A stretch of 64,000 nucleotides of DNA from Candidatus Bathyanammoxibius amoris (GTDB lineage Bacteria > Planctomycetota > Brocadiia > Brocadiales > Bathyanammoxibiaceae), in contig JAMXCW010000001.1 in NCBI GenBank assembly GCA_024451685.1, positions 186,001 through 250,000 on the forward strand, in the 5' to 3' direction. The translations under genes were made by a program, and so were the position numbers. Below the pieces are notes generated by a model, which did not search any database, was not told the DNA's origin, and saw only the letters and a list, made by a program, of their open reading frames with translations. Below, piece after piece: positions 33,931 to 42,608 of the stretch. How positions within the stretch are numbered: position 1 is the stretch's first letter; the number at the start of each line of letters is the position of its first letter.

Positions 33931-35661
33931 GTGTCTGCTGGGTTGAAAGCCATTCCTGTCGCCGTTTTTCTTATGGTCTGTGTCTTGGGTTGTGCCCGCA
34001 CAAAGCTCGAACCCCTCACCTCGCGTGTTGAGGTTGAATCTCCTGTCGTCTTTGAAGGCGTGGAGCTGACAGACTTGCCTGTGCTTCGGGTAGAAGACAA
34101 ACCGAAAAAACCACCGCCGGAAAAGCTATACACACTCTCGGTCAGGAACGCAGATATCAAAGACGTCCTTTTAAGCTTCTCCAGGGAGAGTAAGGAGAAT
34201 ATCATAGTAGACCCCGACGTGCGTGGTAAGGTTACCGTGGACCTCAAGAACGTAACGCTTACCCAGGCCTTTGACGCGCTGTTGATACCCCTCAATCTGG
34301 AATACCACATGGAGAGCGGCTTCGTACGGATATCCAAACCAAGGATGATGACCCGCCTGTTTCGCATGAACTATATTATGACGATACGACGGGGCTCGCG
34401 GGGAATGACTGTGGATATCGCCAGCAATCTTGGCACTACCAGCAGTAGGGGTGGAACGACGGGAACCACGGGAACGACGGGAACCACCACGGGGGGAACC
34501 ACCAGGGGCACGACGGGCAGCAGCGTCAGTGGGACTGAGTCTCAAGATATCTTTAGAGAGCTTGAGAACGGGCTTTATGCATTAGGACTTGAAAGTGAGG
34601 ACGAGGACGTAAGCAGAGGCAGCGCTACGGGCGGTGGTGCCGTTGGTACTACACGTACACGTACACGTACACGTACCGGGAGGGAAGAAGGGGGCGGGCG
34701 CGAGGAAGGCTATTATGGCCACTTTTCTATTAACCGCCAGGCGGGTATAATACTGATAACTTCCTACCCTGACATCATTGCAAAGGCCGCAGAACTCATC
34801 GAGGCCGTAGAGGGCAGTGTCCAGCGGCAGGTCCTGATACAGGCTAAGATAGTGGAGGTAACGCTCAACGATAAATTTAGTTATGGAATTGACTGGAAGG
34901 TGCTGTTTGACCCCAGAGGGGATAAAAGTTATAAAAAGCCTGCCATGGTCAGTCAGACAGGTCTTACAACATGGGCGGGGATGGAGGCGGCCTTAGACGG
35001 TGGTTTTAATAATTTCACGATGCACACCGGCGCCCTTAAAATCATTATGGAGGGGCTCAGGGAACAAGGTGACGTAAAGGTCCTCTCCAGCCCAAAAATA
35101 TCTACCCTGAATAACCAGACGGCGGTAATAAGGGCCACGACACAGCAGACCTTTTTCAGTACGAGTACTGCTTTTATCGCGACAACGGGGACCGGGGCAT
35201 CAACACCGACAACGCAAATAGAGAAGCAAACTTTTGATATAGGTGTTACACTAGACGTTACACCGCAGATAAGCGCGTCAGGCATGATTACTATGAACAT
35301 ACACCCGGCCGTTACTGAGCTCAAGGACACGACTACCTTCACGGTCGGCTCAGGTGATGATCAGCAAAAGGCCACGGCTCCCGTCTTAACCATCAGGGAG
35401 ACAGACACCGTGGTAAGGGTAAGGGACGGGGAGACCATCGTAATCGGCGGTCTTATGCAGGACAGGAAAAAAGTCGAGGAAAGGAGAGTCCCTCTCCTCT
35501 GGAAATTACCCGGCATAGGCAAGTTGTTTACATCAAGAATAGAGGAAATAGAGAAGACCGACCTGGTGATATTCCTGACACCCACCATTATGCTGGGTGA
35601 GCGCGTGGAGAACTTCTCTACAGAGGAGGCGGAACGGCTGGAGATGGTAAGGCGCTTCTAA
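33931..35661 (+). CDS. mshL: MshL/GspD-type outer-membrane secretin
   Basis: A 576-residue secretin. The N-terminus has a lipoprotein signal ('VAVFLMVCVLGC'), then an STN-like domain ('YTLSVRNADIKDVLLSFSRESKENIIVDPDVRGKVTVDL') and the secretin core ('QVLIQAKIVEVTLNDKFSYGIDW', 'VKVLSSPKISTLNNQTAVIR', 'VRDGETIVIGGLMQDRK', 'RRVPLLWKLPGIGKLF', 'TDLVIFLTPTI'). It forms the outer-membrane channel of a type IV pilus or type II secretion-like system. Between the domains are Gly/Thr repeats (34450-34530) and a run of Thr-Arg from four ACACGT units (34651-34676). The start is GTG with GGGAGG four bases before it. The ATPase and TPR genes follow in the order mshL-mshM-mshN. Confidence 0.88.
   Translation: MSAGLKAIPVAVFLMVCVLGCARTKLEPLTSRVEVESPVVFEGVELTDLPVLRVEDKPKKPPPEKLYTLSVRNADIKDVLLSFSRESKENIIVDPDVRGKVTVDLKNVTLTQAFDALLIPLNLEYHMESGFVRISKPRMMTRLFRMNYIMTIRRGSRGMTVDIASNLGTTSSRGGTTGTTGTTGTTTGGTTRGTTGSSVSGTESQDIFRELENGLYALGLESEDEDVSRGSATGGGAVGTTRTRTRTRTGREEGGGREEGYYGHFSINRQAGIILITSYPDIIAKAAELIEAVEGSVQRQVLIQAKIVEVTLNDKFSYGIDWKVLFDPRGDKSYKKPAMVSQTGLTTWAGMEAALDGGFNNFTMHTGALKIIMEGLREQGDVKVLSSPKISTLNNQTAVIRATTQQTFFSTSTAFIATTGTGASTPTTQIEKQTFDIGVTLDVTPQISASGMITMNIHPAVTELKDTTTFTVGSGDDQQKATAPVLTIRETDTVVRVRDGETIVIGGLMQDRKKVEERRVPLLWKLPGIGKLFTSRIEEIEKTDLVIFLTPTIMLGERVENFSTEEAERLEMVRRF
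34651..34676 (+). repeat. Hexanucleotide microsatellite in the secretin gene
   Basis: Four tandem ACACGT units code for alternating Thr and Arg inside the linker before the secretin core. Because the unit is six bases, copy changes keep the frame and change only linker length. Confidence 0.75.
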
Positions 35662-35680
35662 CCCGTTTTGGGGGAGGTAC

Positions 35681-37072
35681 ATGTATCTAGAATTCTTCGG
35701 ACTTAAAGAAAAACCCTTCAGTCTCACCCCGGACCCCAAATATTTCTTCCTGAGTGAAACCCACAAAACCAACCTGGATCTTTCTCTCTACGGTATAAAG
35801 ACGAGGGAGGGTTTTATCGTCATAACCGGGGCCATCGGCACGGGTAAGACCACCATGTGCCGGATGATTCTGGAGAAGATGGACAGGAAGACACACTCCG
35901 CGCTCGTACTGAACCCCTTCATCTCCGAAGACGAACTCCTTGAATCCGTCCTCCACGACTTCGGGATAACGTTAAAAAGCACCGGGAAAAGTACTAAACA
36001 GGAGATGATAAATCAGCTGAACCAGTTCCTGTTGAATGCCCTGAAAGGCGGCGAGAATGCGCTGCTTATAATTGACGAGGCGCAAAACCTGCCGCTGCCG
36101 GTACTGGAGCAGATAAGGATTCTATCCAACCTTGAGACGGAAAAGGAGAAGCTCCTGCAGATTATACTGGTCGGGCAGCTTGGTCTCATGCGGCTTCTGC
36201 AGTCTTCAGAGCTCAAGCAGCTTGACCAGCGGATTTCCGTCAAGTGTCAGCTTAGCCCGTTAAAGAAAGAAGAAATACCAAAATATATTGAACATCGTCT
36301 CATGGTGGCGGGTTCCAAGGGACAGATAAATTTCACTCCAAAGGCCCTGGCCGTCATACACGAATACTCCCTGGGTATCCCCCGTATGATAAACCTTATC
36401 TGTGACAGGGCGCTCTTGGGCGCATACACCTTGCAGACTACAGATATATCAAAGGAAGTCGTAGTAAAGGCGGTTCAGAATCTTAAATTACAAAGGAAGG
36501 AGCCGAAGATGACACTTCCAGGAACAGCTCCAAGCGGCAAGCCAATGGTCAGAATGCCCATCCTTATTGCCGGAATAATCGCTGTTGCTTTCGCAATAGG
36601 CTTCCTCATCTACATGAATATCTTAGGGCTGAATGAGCGCCGGGCCAAAAGAAACATAGAACGTCAGTATGCCCAGCTCAAGGTGAGCCGGCAGATAGAA
36701 AGGGCCAGGACGGAAAACGAAGTACTCGAACTTCAAGACCAGATAAAGGAATTGAAGGCCAGACCGGTTGCCACACCCGAGACACCCGCGGTAGCTATAC
36801 CTGAGGCGTGGAAAGGTTCCTCCACGATTTTCGTGGGTGTGTTTGATGAAAGGCTGCCTGCCGTGGAAAAGGTAAAGGGCATGCGCGGGGTGAAACAAAA
36901 GGCCCACATCATCGGTATCGGCACCGAAGAAGGGGGACGAAAGTATCTACTGGTGCTTGGCAACTTCAAAGATGAAGAAGAAGCCGTTGGTGTACTGGAT
37001 GAGCTGCAGATACAGGGAGAACTTCTTGATGCCGAGGTGATGCCGTTCACTGAGGTGCTTAAAGTAAAGTAG
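35681..37072 (+). CDS. mshM: MshM/ExeA-like AAA ATPase with membrane segment
   Basis: A 463-residue protein. The N-terminal AAA domain starts 'MYLEFFGLKEKPFSLTPDPKYFFLS' and carries Walker A 'GAIGTGKTTMCR' and Walker B 'NALLIIDEAQNLP', as in MshM, ExeA and GspA. A membrane segment ('MPILIAGIIAVAFAIGFLIYM') near residue 295 is followed by a coiled coil ('NIERQYAQLKVSRQIERARTENEVLELQDQIKEL') and a C-terminal domain that has the look of a SPOR-like fold ('RKYLLVLGNFKDEEEAVGVLDELQ'). ExeA-type proteins bind peptidoglycan and help secretin assembly. GGGAGGT precedes the ATG. It lies 19 bp after the secretin gene. Confidence 0.85.
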   Translation: MYLEFFGLKEKPFSLTPDPKYFFLSETHKTNLDLSLYGIKTREGFIVITGAIGTGKTTMCRMILEKMDRKTHSALVLNPFISEDELLESVLHDFGITLKSTGKSTKQEMINQLNQFLLNALKGGENALLIIDEAQNLPLPVLEQIRILSNLETEKEKLLQIILVGQLGLMRLLQSSELKQLDQRISVKCQLSPLKKEEIPKYIEHRLMVAGSKGQINFTPKALAVIHEYSLGIPRMINLICDRALLGAYTLQTTDISKEVVVKAVQNLKLQRKEPKMTLPGTAPSGKPMVRMPILIAGIIAVAFAIGFLIYMNILGLNERRAKRNIERQYAQLKVSRQIERARTENEVLELQDQIKELKARPVATPETPAVAIPEAWKGSSTIFVGVFDERLPAVEKVKGMRGVKQKAHIIGIGTEEGGRKYLLVLGNFKDEEEAVGVLDELQIQGELLDAEVMPFTEVLKVK

Positions 37073-37088
37073 GCACTTACTCAAGTCT

Positions 37089-38786
37089 ATGAGCAGGATA
37101 TTAGACCAACTTAAAAGTGCGCGAGAAAACAAGAAGGCGCCTTTACCGAATATTGACGGCGCCTCTTTAGATACGGTAATTGAATATAATACTCCAAGAA
37201 AATCCAGGAGGCCGGGCCTTAAGAGGTTAATAATCATATTATGTGCCAGTATAGGATTTATTCTTATTGCCGTCTTCACGGCGCTGCAGTTGATTGCGCA
37301 AAATGAACATATCACCCCTTCCGGCGTTTCATCGGCGGTACAAACTACAGGGCAGGCGGGCCGGGAGGTTCTTGCCGGCTCTCCTTCGTCAAAGGCGGAC
37401 TGGCAGAAACTGGCTTCAAAAGAACTCGCGGCGAAAAAGGCGGAAACGCTTCCTATAGAGATATTATCCATAGAGAGTATAGATGAAGGCCCTGTTATAG
37501 AAGAGATAGAGCTCGGACCCGCCCCACCTGAGATAGAGGCCGTCGAACTCGAAATTATACTTGTGGAGGAAGAAGCGGAAAAGGCCCCTGCTAAGGCGAT
37601 AGAGATAGAGGATATCGAGTTGGGGCCTGCACCTGCCGCACATCTGGAGATAGAGGTCGTCGAACTCGAAATTATACCTGTGGAAGAAGAAGCGGAAAAG
37701 GCCCCTGCTGCCGTAGTAGAGATAGAGACTGTCGAACCGAAACCCACACCTGCCGCACCTCCGGAGACCGAGGTGGTGGAGCTTGCACCGGCACCGCCCA
37801 AGGCGGTTAAGCCAGAGAGAGTGGAGCCTCCACGTATAGAAATAAAGGTTAAGGAAGCTGTCGTGGAGGGCAGAGCTGCTGAAGAGGCCACGCTTGTTGA
37901 GGCACCGCCTACCGTGGTGATGGAAGAGCAGGAGGTCAGCGAAGCTCTACTCGTACCGGTATCGCCCCGCTTGCCGCCAAAGGTGGCGAGAGCTCCACGT
38001 ATAGAGATAAAGACCACACCGCAACCTGTGCCCGCACCTGAACCCACAAAACCCTCCCCTCCCGTAAAGGTGTTTGAAGACACCACGGTGGAAATACCAC
38101 CTCCGGCCGTTGCAAAAGCGCCCACACCTCCGGCTGTGGTCCCTGCTCCTGCACAGCCTGAAGAGGAAGCCGTACCTGAAGAGGAGATGGTGTTTCCGCA
38201 AAAAACCCTTGCGAAACTTGAGCAGTTTAAACGGGCAGTTTTCTATCAGAAAAGCGGAGAATTAAAAAAGGCCAGAAGTCAGTATCTGGAGATAATAAAA
38301 CTCGATCCCATGGACCCTGAGACGCACAATAACCTGGGTTCAATCTACCAGGCGTGGGGAGACCTGGATAGCGCAATAAGTGAATACAGAAAGGCCCTGC
38401 TCATAAGACCCAATTACTATAAAGCACGCAACAACCTCGGGGTAGCCCTTTACAAACAGGGCAATCTTCAGGCGGCCCTGCGAGAATTTAGAATCGCGAC
38501 CGACGCCAACCCCAGAGACATACAGAGCCTTACAAACCTTGGTGTCATATCAAAGAAACTGGAACAGCCTGGCAGGGCCCGTCAGTTCTTTGAAAAGGCA
38601 CTATCCATAGACCCTTCGCACGCGGAGGCCCATTATAACCTGGCATTGATACTGGAAGAGAATGAACCCGTCAATGCCATTTTCCACTATCAAAAATTCC
38701 TCGAATACTCTGGAGGTCAGTATCCCACTCTGGAGGAACAGGTTATGCAGCACCTGAATAGCCTGACCAGGAAGCCGTGGGGGTAA
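37089..38786 (+). CDS. mshN: MshN-like membrane protein with acidic repeats and TPRs
   Basis: A 565-residue protein. A membrane segment near residue 50 ('LKRLIIILCASIGFILIAVFTAL') anchors it. A long Pro/Glu/Ala-rich region (about residues 120-370) contains imperfect copies of 'EIEAVELEIILVEEEAEKAPA' and 'EIEVVELEIIPVEEEAEKAPA'. The C-terminal part has about five TPRs ('PETHNNLGSIYQAWGDLDSAISEYRKALL', 'AEAHYNLALILEENEP'). The layout, a single membrane segment, a Pro-rich spanner and TPRs, matches MshN and related pilus or secretion proteins. It is third in the mshL-M-N order, but the usual mshE and mshG do not follow; polA does, after 522 bp. Confidence 0.75.
   Translation: MSRILDQLKSARENKKAPLPNIDGASLDTVIEYNTPRKSRRPGLKRLIIILCASIGFILIAVFTALQLIAQNEHITPSGVSSAVQTTGQAGREVLAGSPSSKADWQKLASKELAAKKAETLPIEILSIESIDEGPVIEEIELGPAPPEIEAVELEIILVEEEAEKAPAKAIEIEDIELGPAPAAHLEIEVVELEIIPVEEEAEKAPAAVVEIETVEPKPTPAAPPETEVVELAPAPPKAVKPERVEPPRIEIKVKEAVVEGRAAEEATLVEAPPTVVMEEQEVSEALLVPVSPRLPPKVARAPRIEIKTTPQPVPAPEPTKPSPPVKVFEDTTVEIPPPAVAKAPTPPAVVPAPAQPEEEAVPEEEMVFPQKTLAKLEQFKRAVFYQKSGELKKARSQYLEIIKLDPMDPETHNNLGSIYQAWGDLDSAISEYRKALLIRPNYYKARNNLGVALYKQGNLQAALREFRIATDANPRDIQSLTNLGVISKKLEQPGRARQFFEKALSIDPSHAEAHYNLALILEENEPVNAIFHYQKFLEYSGGQYPTLEEQVMQHLNSLTRKPWG
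37470..37760 (+). repeat. Imperfect tandem repeats in the mshN-like gene
   Basis: Segments of about 130 bases recur, each encoding a block with E-I-E-x-V-E-L-E-I-I and E-E-E-A-E-K-A-P. Two copies are close and a third is partial. They enlarge a Pro/Glu-rich linker without changing the frame. Confidence 0.6.
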
Positions 38787-39308
38787 GTAAAAGAGACTTG
38801 ACAAATATACGGTTTTTGTGTAGACTTTTCGTGTTCTTTAAAAGAGAACGTCTAGTTGCCGGTGCAGTGTAAAGCCGGCTGCTACTTCCCTTGACGGACG
38901 CCTATTCTATAACTTCCTGAAATCAAGGTACAATCAACGCCATTCTGAGGCATTAGAGATAAATCCAGCCGGGTTTTAATTCCTGTAACAATTTTTTATG
39001 TTTGACCTATTTATGTAATAAAACCCTTAAGTTTTCGTATCTTTAGTTCTCTCAGGGCCCAATTTATCAAGGCCTTTTAGTACGGAGTGTTATCTTACGC
39101 ATATGGTGAAGGTGCGCCGGGAGGCGCAGTTCGCGTCACTTATAAAGAGTGTGTGAAAACAAAAATTTAAATTTCCAGAGGCTTAAAACATAAAAAGATT
39201 TTGAGAGGATAACTTTTCCCCCGACCTTCTTTCCCGGATTCCCCTTTTGCGAGCTGCATCTTAGAAATCCTGAACTGTATTGGACAATATTATTTAGAAG
39301 ACGCTGCA
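38787..39308. other. Long gap between the mshN-like gene and polA
   Basis: Besides the promoter at 38798-38826, no gene was found in these 522 bp. There are short self-complementary stretches (GTTCTTTAAAAGAGAAC near 38830 and GCCGG...CCGGC near 38858-38878). A 17-codon ATG ORF at 39102-39155 lacks a ribosome binding site and is not called. No tRNA or riboswitch was recognised. Confidence 0.4.
38798..38826 (+). promoter_or_regulatory. Strong sigma-70-like promoter upstream of polA
   Basis: TTGACA (38798-38803), a 17-base spacer and TAGACT (38821-38826). It starts 12 bp after the mshN-like stop codon and points toward polA, about 480 bases away, so polA would have a very long leader or a non-coding RNA is made. 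Confidence 0.55.
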
Positions 39309-41987
39309 ATGCCAGAAAGACTTTTTATAATAGACGGCCATTCACATTGTTATCAGGCCTACTATGCAATCTCCGGATTGACCAGTCCGGCTGGAACCCC
39401 CGTAAACGCGGTGTACGGTTTTATCGGTATGCTCAGGAAGCTTATCAGGGAGCAGAATCCCGAATACCTGGCAGTGGCTTTTGATTCAAAAGGCCCCACG
39501 TTCCGTCATGAAAGTTATGCAGAATACAAGGCGAACAGAAAGGAAACACCCGATGACCTCGAAGTGCAGTTTCCTTTGATCTTCAGGGTGTTGGAGGCCT
39601 ACGGGATACCCGTCTACTCTTGTGAGGGTTACGAGGGGGATGACGTAATTGGTACACTCGCCAAGCAGGCCTCGAAGAAACATGTGGAGACGCATATCGT
39701 TACCGCTGACAAAGACATGGAACAACTTATAGACCCCTACGTAAAGATATACAACGCAAAGAAAGACCGAACCCAGGACCTCGAGACCCTGAAGAAAGAA
39801 AAGGGTATTACGCCTGAGCAGGTGAAAGACGTGCTGGCCCTGATGGGAGACAGTGTAGATAACATACCCGGGGTGCCGGGCATTGGCCCCAAGACGGCGG
39901 TGGAACTTGTGCAGAAGTGGGGCTCGCTGGAGGGTGTACTGGAGCACCTTGACAGTCTTAACGGCACGAAGCGTATGGAGAAGATCAGGGACAGCCTTCG
40001 CTCCTCAGCGCAACAGGCACACACCGCCAAAGAATTGGTGACCATATCCCTGGATGCGCCCGTAGAGTTAGACCTGGAGGCCAGCCGTAGAGACCGTGGA
40101 AATGATGACGAACTGAGGAAAATCTTCGAAGAACTCGGCTTCAACAGCCTTCTGGCACAAATGGCTCCCGCGACAGAAGCAAAGAAGACCGATTATCATA
40201 TCGTAAACACACCGGAGCGATTCAGGGACTTCCTTAAAGAACTGTCGGGACAGGATGTGTTTTCCTTTGACCTTGAAACCACGAGCCTTAACGTTGTGGA
40301 GGCCGGAATAGTCGGCCTTTCCTTCTCCTGGAATGAAGATGAGGCGTACTATGTGCCGCTACTGGCACCCGAAGGAGCGGTGACTCTCCCACAGGACGTG
40401 CTTGATGACCTGAAGCCGATACTCGAGAACCCGGGAATAAAGAAGATAGGGCAGAATCTGAAGTACGACTGTACGGTCCTCAAGAACTATGACATTGAGC
40501 TCAGGGGAATAGCCTTCGACACAATGATTGCCTCTTATCTGATTAATCCCGGGCGCAGGAGACACGGCCTGGATGAGCTGGCAATGCAGTACCTGTCTTA
40601 TCAGACCACGCCGATAACCGAGCTTATAGGGCAGGGCCGCGGTAAGGAACAGCTTACCATGGACAAAGTGGAGTTGGAGAAAGTGGCGAGATACGCCTGC
40701 GAGGACGCGGATGTGGCCTGTTGTCTGGCCCACCGGATGCGTCCGCTCCTGGAGCGAGACGGCCTGTTGAAACTCTTCGAGGAGGTGGAGGTGCCCCTTG
40801 TGAGTGTGCTTGCCGATATGGAATATGCGGGGATAAAGGTTGATACCGAGCTCCTGGAAGAAATGTCCGGACATTTGAAGGAAAAACTATCCACGCTTGA
40901 AGAAGACATTTTCCATCTGGCAGGAGAGAGGTTTAACGTGGATTCGCCCAAACAGGTGGCCGGGATACTCTTTGAGAAACTGGGCCTCAAGCCCCTTGCG
41001 AGGACGAAGACCGGCCCGTCCACGGTCGCCAGGGTACTGGAGACGTTGTCGAAGCAACACCCCCTGCCCGCATTACTGATGGAACGCAGGCAGTTAAGCA
41101 AGCTGAAGTCCACGTACGTCGATGCCCTCCCGAGGTTGATAAGCGCCAGGACCGGCAGGGTGCATACGTCCTTTAATCAGACCGCTACGGCCACGGGGAG
41201 ATTGTCCTCAAGTGAGCCCAATCTGCAAAATATACCCGTGCGCAGCGACCTGGGGAGGCAAATACGCCGCGCTTTTATACCTTCACGCGACGGCCTTATC
41301 TTTATGTCCATGGACTATTCCCAGATAGAGTTGAGGATCCTGGCGCATTTCTCCGAAGACCCTGCCCTGATGGACGCCTTCAAGAATGAGCGAGACATTC
41401 ACGCCTCTGTGGCCTCTGATATCTATGGTGTAGGGCTGGACGACGTGACTCCTGAGATGAGAGGGACGGCAAAGGCCGTCAACTTCGGGATAGTGTACGG
41501 GCTCAGCCCGATGGGGCTTTCAAGGGAGGTTGGAATAACGCTGAAAGAGGCCGGTGCGTTTATTGAGTCGTACTTTAAACTGTTTGAGGGCGTCAAGCGC
41601 TTCCGCGACAGGGTCATCGAGGAGACGCGGGAGACGGGCTACGTGACCACCATACTCGGAAGGCGGCGGCCCGTTACAGAGATAAGCGCCCAGAATAAAC
41701 ATAAGAGGTCTCTGGCGGAGCGTATAGCGGTTAACACCATTGTGCAGGGTTCGGCGGCAGACCTTATAAAGGTGGCCATGAACAAAACTTGCGCGCGCCT
41801 GAAGGAGACGGGACTAAACGCCAAAATGCTCCTGCAGATACATGATGAGCTGCTCTTTGAGCTGCCCGAGAAAGAGCTGGATGCTACCAGAAAAGCCGTA
41901 GAGGAGGAGATGACGCAGGCCCTTACACTCCGGGTGTCCATCAGGGTAAACGTAAAGACAGGTAAGAATTGGCTAGAAGCAGAGTGA
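39309..41987 (+). CDS. polA: DNA polymerase I
   Basis: An 892-residue polymerase with all three domains. The 5' nuclease domain begins 'RLFIIDGHSHCYQAYYAI' and includes 'CEGYEGDDVIGTLA' and 'GVPGIGPKTA'. The 3'-5' exonuclease domain keeps 'FDLETTSL', 'GQNLKYDCTVL' and 'ACEDADVACCL', so proofreading looks intact. The polymerase domain has motif A 'DYSQIELRILAH' near residue 670, the O helix 'RGTAKAVNFGIVYG' and motif C 'QIHDELLFELP'. It fills gaps in repair and removes RNA primers. coaE follows 13 bp downstream, then rho. Confidence 0.97.
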   Translation: MPERLFIIDGHSHCYQAYYAISGLTSPAGTPVNAVYGFIGMLRKLIREQNPEYLAVAFDSKGPTFRHESYAEYKANRKETPDDLEVQFPLIFRVLEAYGIPVYSCEGYEGDDVIGTLAKQASKKHVETHIVTADKDMEQLIDPYVKIYNAKKDRTQDLETLKKEKGITPEQVKDVLALMGDSVDNIPGVPGIGPKTAVELVQKWGSLEGVLEHLDSLNGTKRMEKIRDSLRSSAQQAHTAKELVTISLDAPVELDLEASRRDRGNDDELRKIFEELGFNSLLAQMAPATEAKKTDYHIVNTPERFRDFLKELSGQDVFSFDLETTSLNVVEAGIVGLSFSWNEDEAYYVPLLAPEGAVTLPQDVLDDLKPILENPGIKKIGQNLKYDCTVLKNYDIELRGIAFDTMIASYLINPGRRRHGLDELAMQYLSYQTTPITELIGQGRGKEQLTMDKVELEKVARYACEDADVACCLAHRMRPLLERDGLLKLFEEVEVPLVSVLADMEYAGIKVDTELLEEMSGHLKEKLSTLEEDIFHLAGERFNVDSPKQVAGILFEKLGLKPLARTKTGPSTVARVLETLSKQHPLPALLMERRQLSKLKSTYVDALPRLISARTGRVHTSFNQTATATGRLSSSEPNLQNIPVRSDLGRQIRRAFIPSRDGLIFMSMDYSQIELRILAHFSEDPALMDAFKNERDIHASVASDIYGVGLDDVTPEMRGTAKAVNFGIVYGLSPMGLSREVGITLKEAGAFIESYFKLFEGVKRFRDRVIEETRETGYVTTILGRRRPVTEISAQNKHKRSLAERIAVNTIVQGSAADLIKVAMNKTCARLKETGLNAKMLLQIHDELLFELPEKELDATRKAVEEEMTQALTLRVSIRVNVKTGKNWLEAE

Positions 41988-42000
41988 AACACACTACTAT

Positions 42001-42588
42001 ATGCGACCCACGGTAATAGGCATCATGGGTGGTATTGCGAGCGGTAAGACCACTGTGGCAGAGATGCTGGGCTCGTTTGGCGCAAGGGTCATTGACGCGG
42101 ATGAAATTGGCCATGGATTTTTGGACACGCCGGAGGTTAAGGAAAAGCTGGCTAAAAGATGGGGTAAGGAGATACTGGATGAAGGGGGCGGTGTAGACCG
42201 CGACAGGCTTTCCAGGCGGGTCTTCTCTGACGCAGAGGCGCTCAGGGAGTTAAACGATACGCTTCACCCCTTAATACTTGAGGCCATTCACCGGGAGATA
42301 GCAGGGGAGGGCGGCAGGATTGTCGTTTTGGATGCCGCACTTCTTCATGAGACGGGGCTTACCGAATTATGTGACTTGCTGCTGTTTGTAGCGGCGGAGA
42401 AGAGGGTAAAGGAGGAAAGGGCCGTTAAACAGAGGCGCTGGAGCCCCGAGGAGATAGCCAGGCGGGAACGCTTTCAGGCACCGGTGGAAGAGAAAAGAAA
42501 GATGGCCCACTGCGTGATTGACAACAACTTTTCAAAGGAGGAGACACTCAAACAGGTTAAGGAGTTTTTAGACAGGTTTGTTCTATAA
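42001..42588 (+). CDS. coaE: Dephospho-CoA kinase
   Basis: A 195-residue P-loop kinase carrying out the last step of coenzyme A synthesis. Walker A is 'MGGIASGKTT' at residues 9-18, followed by 'VIDADEIGH' and the family motif 'VLDAALLHETGL'. The C-terminal 'CHVIDN'-type motif is seen as 'CVIDNN'. It lies between polA and rho, with gaps of 13 and 20 bp, a gene order (polA-coaE, coaE-rho) known from several phyla. No ribosome binding site is obvious at the ATG. Confidence 0.94.
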   Translation: MRPTVIGIMGGIASGKTTVAEMLGSFGARVIDADEIGHGFLDTPEVKEKLAKRWGKEILDEGGGVDRDRLSRRVFSDAEALRELNDTLHPLILEAIHREIAGEGGRIVVLDAALLHETGLTELCDLLLFVAAEKRVKEERAVKQRRWSPEEIARRERFQAPVEEKRKMAHCVIDNNFSKEETLKQVKEFLDRFVL

Positions 42589-42608
42589 GTTAATTTTGGA
42601 GGAATGTA

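Noticed and set aside
39102-39155. A 17-codon ATG ORF upstream of polA
   Set aside because: No ribosome binding site at usable distance and no other support.
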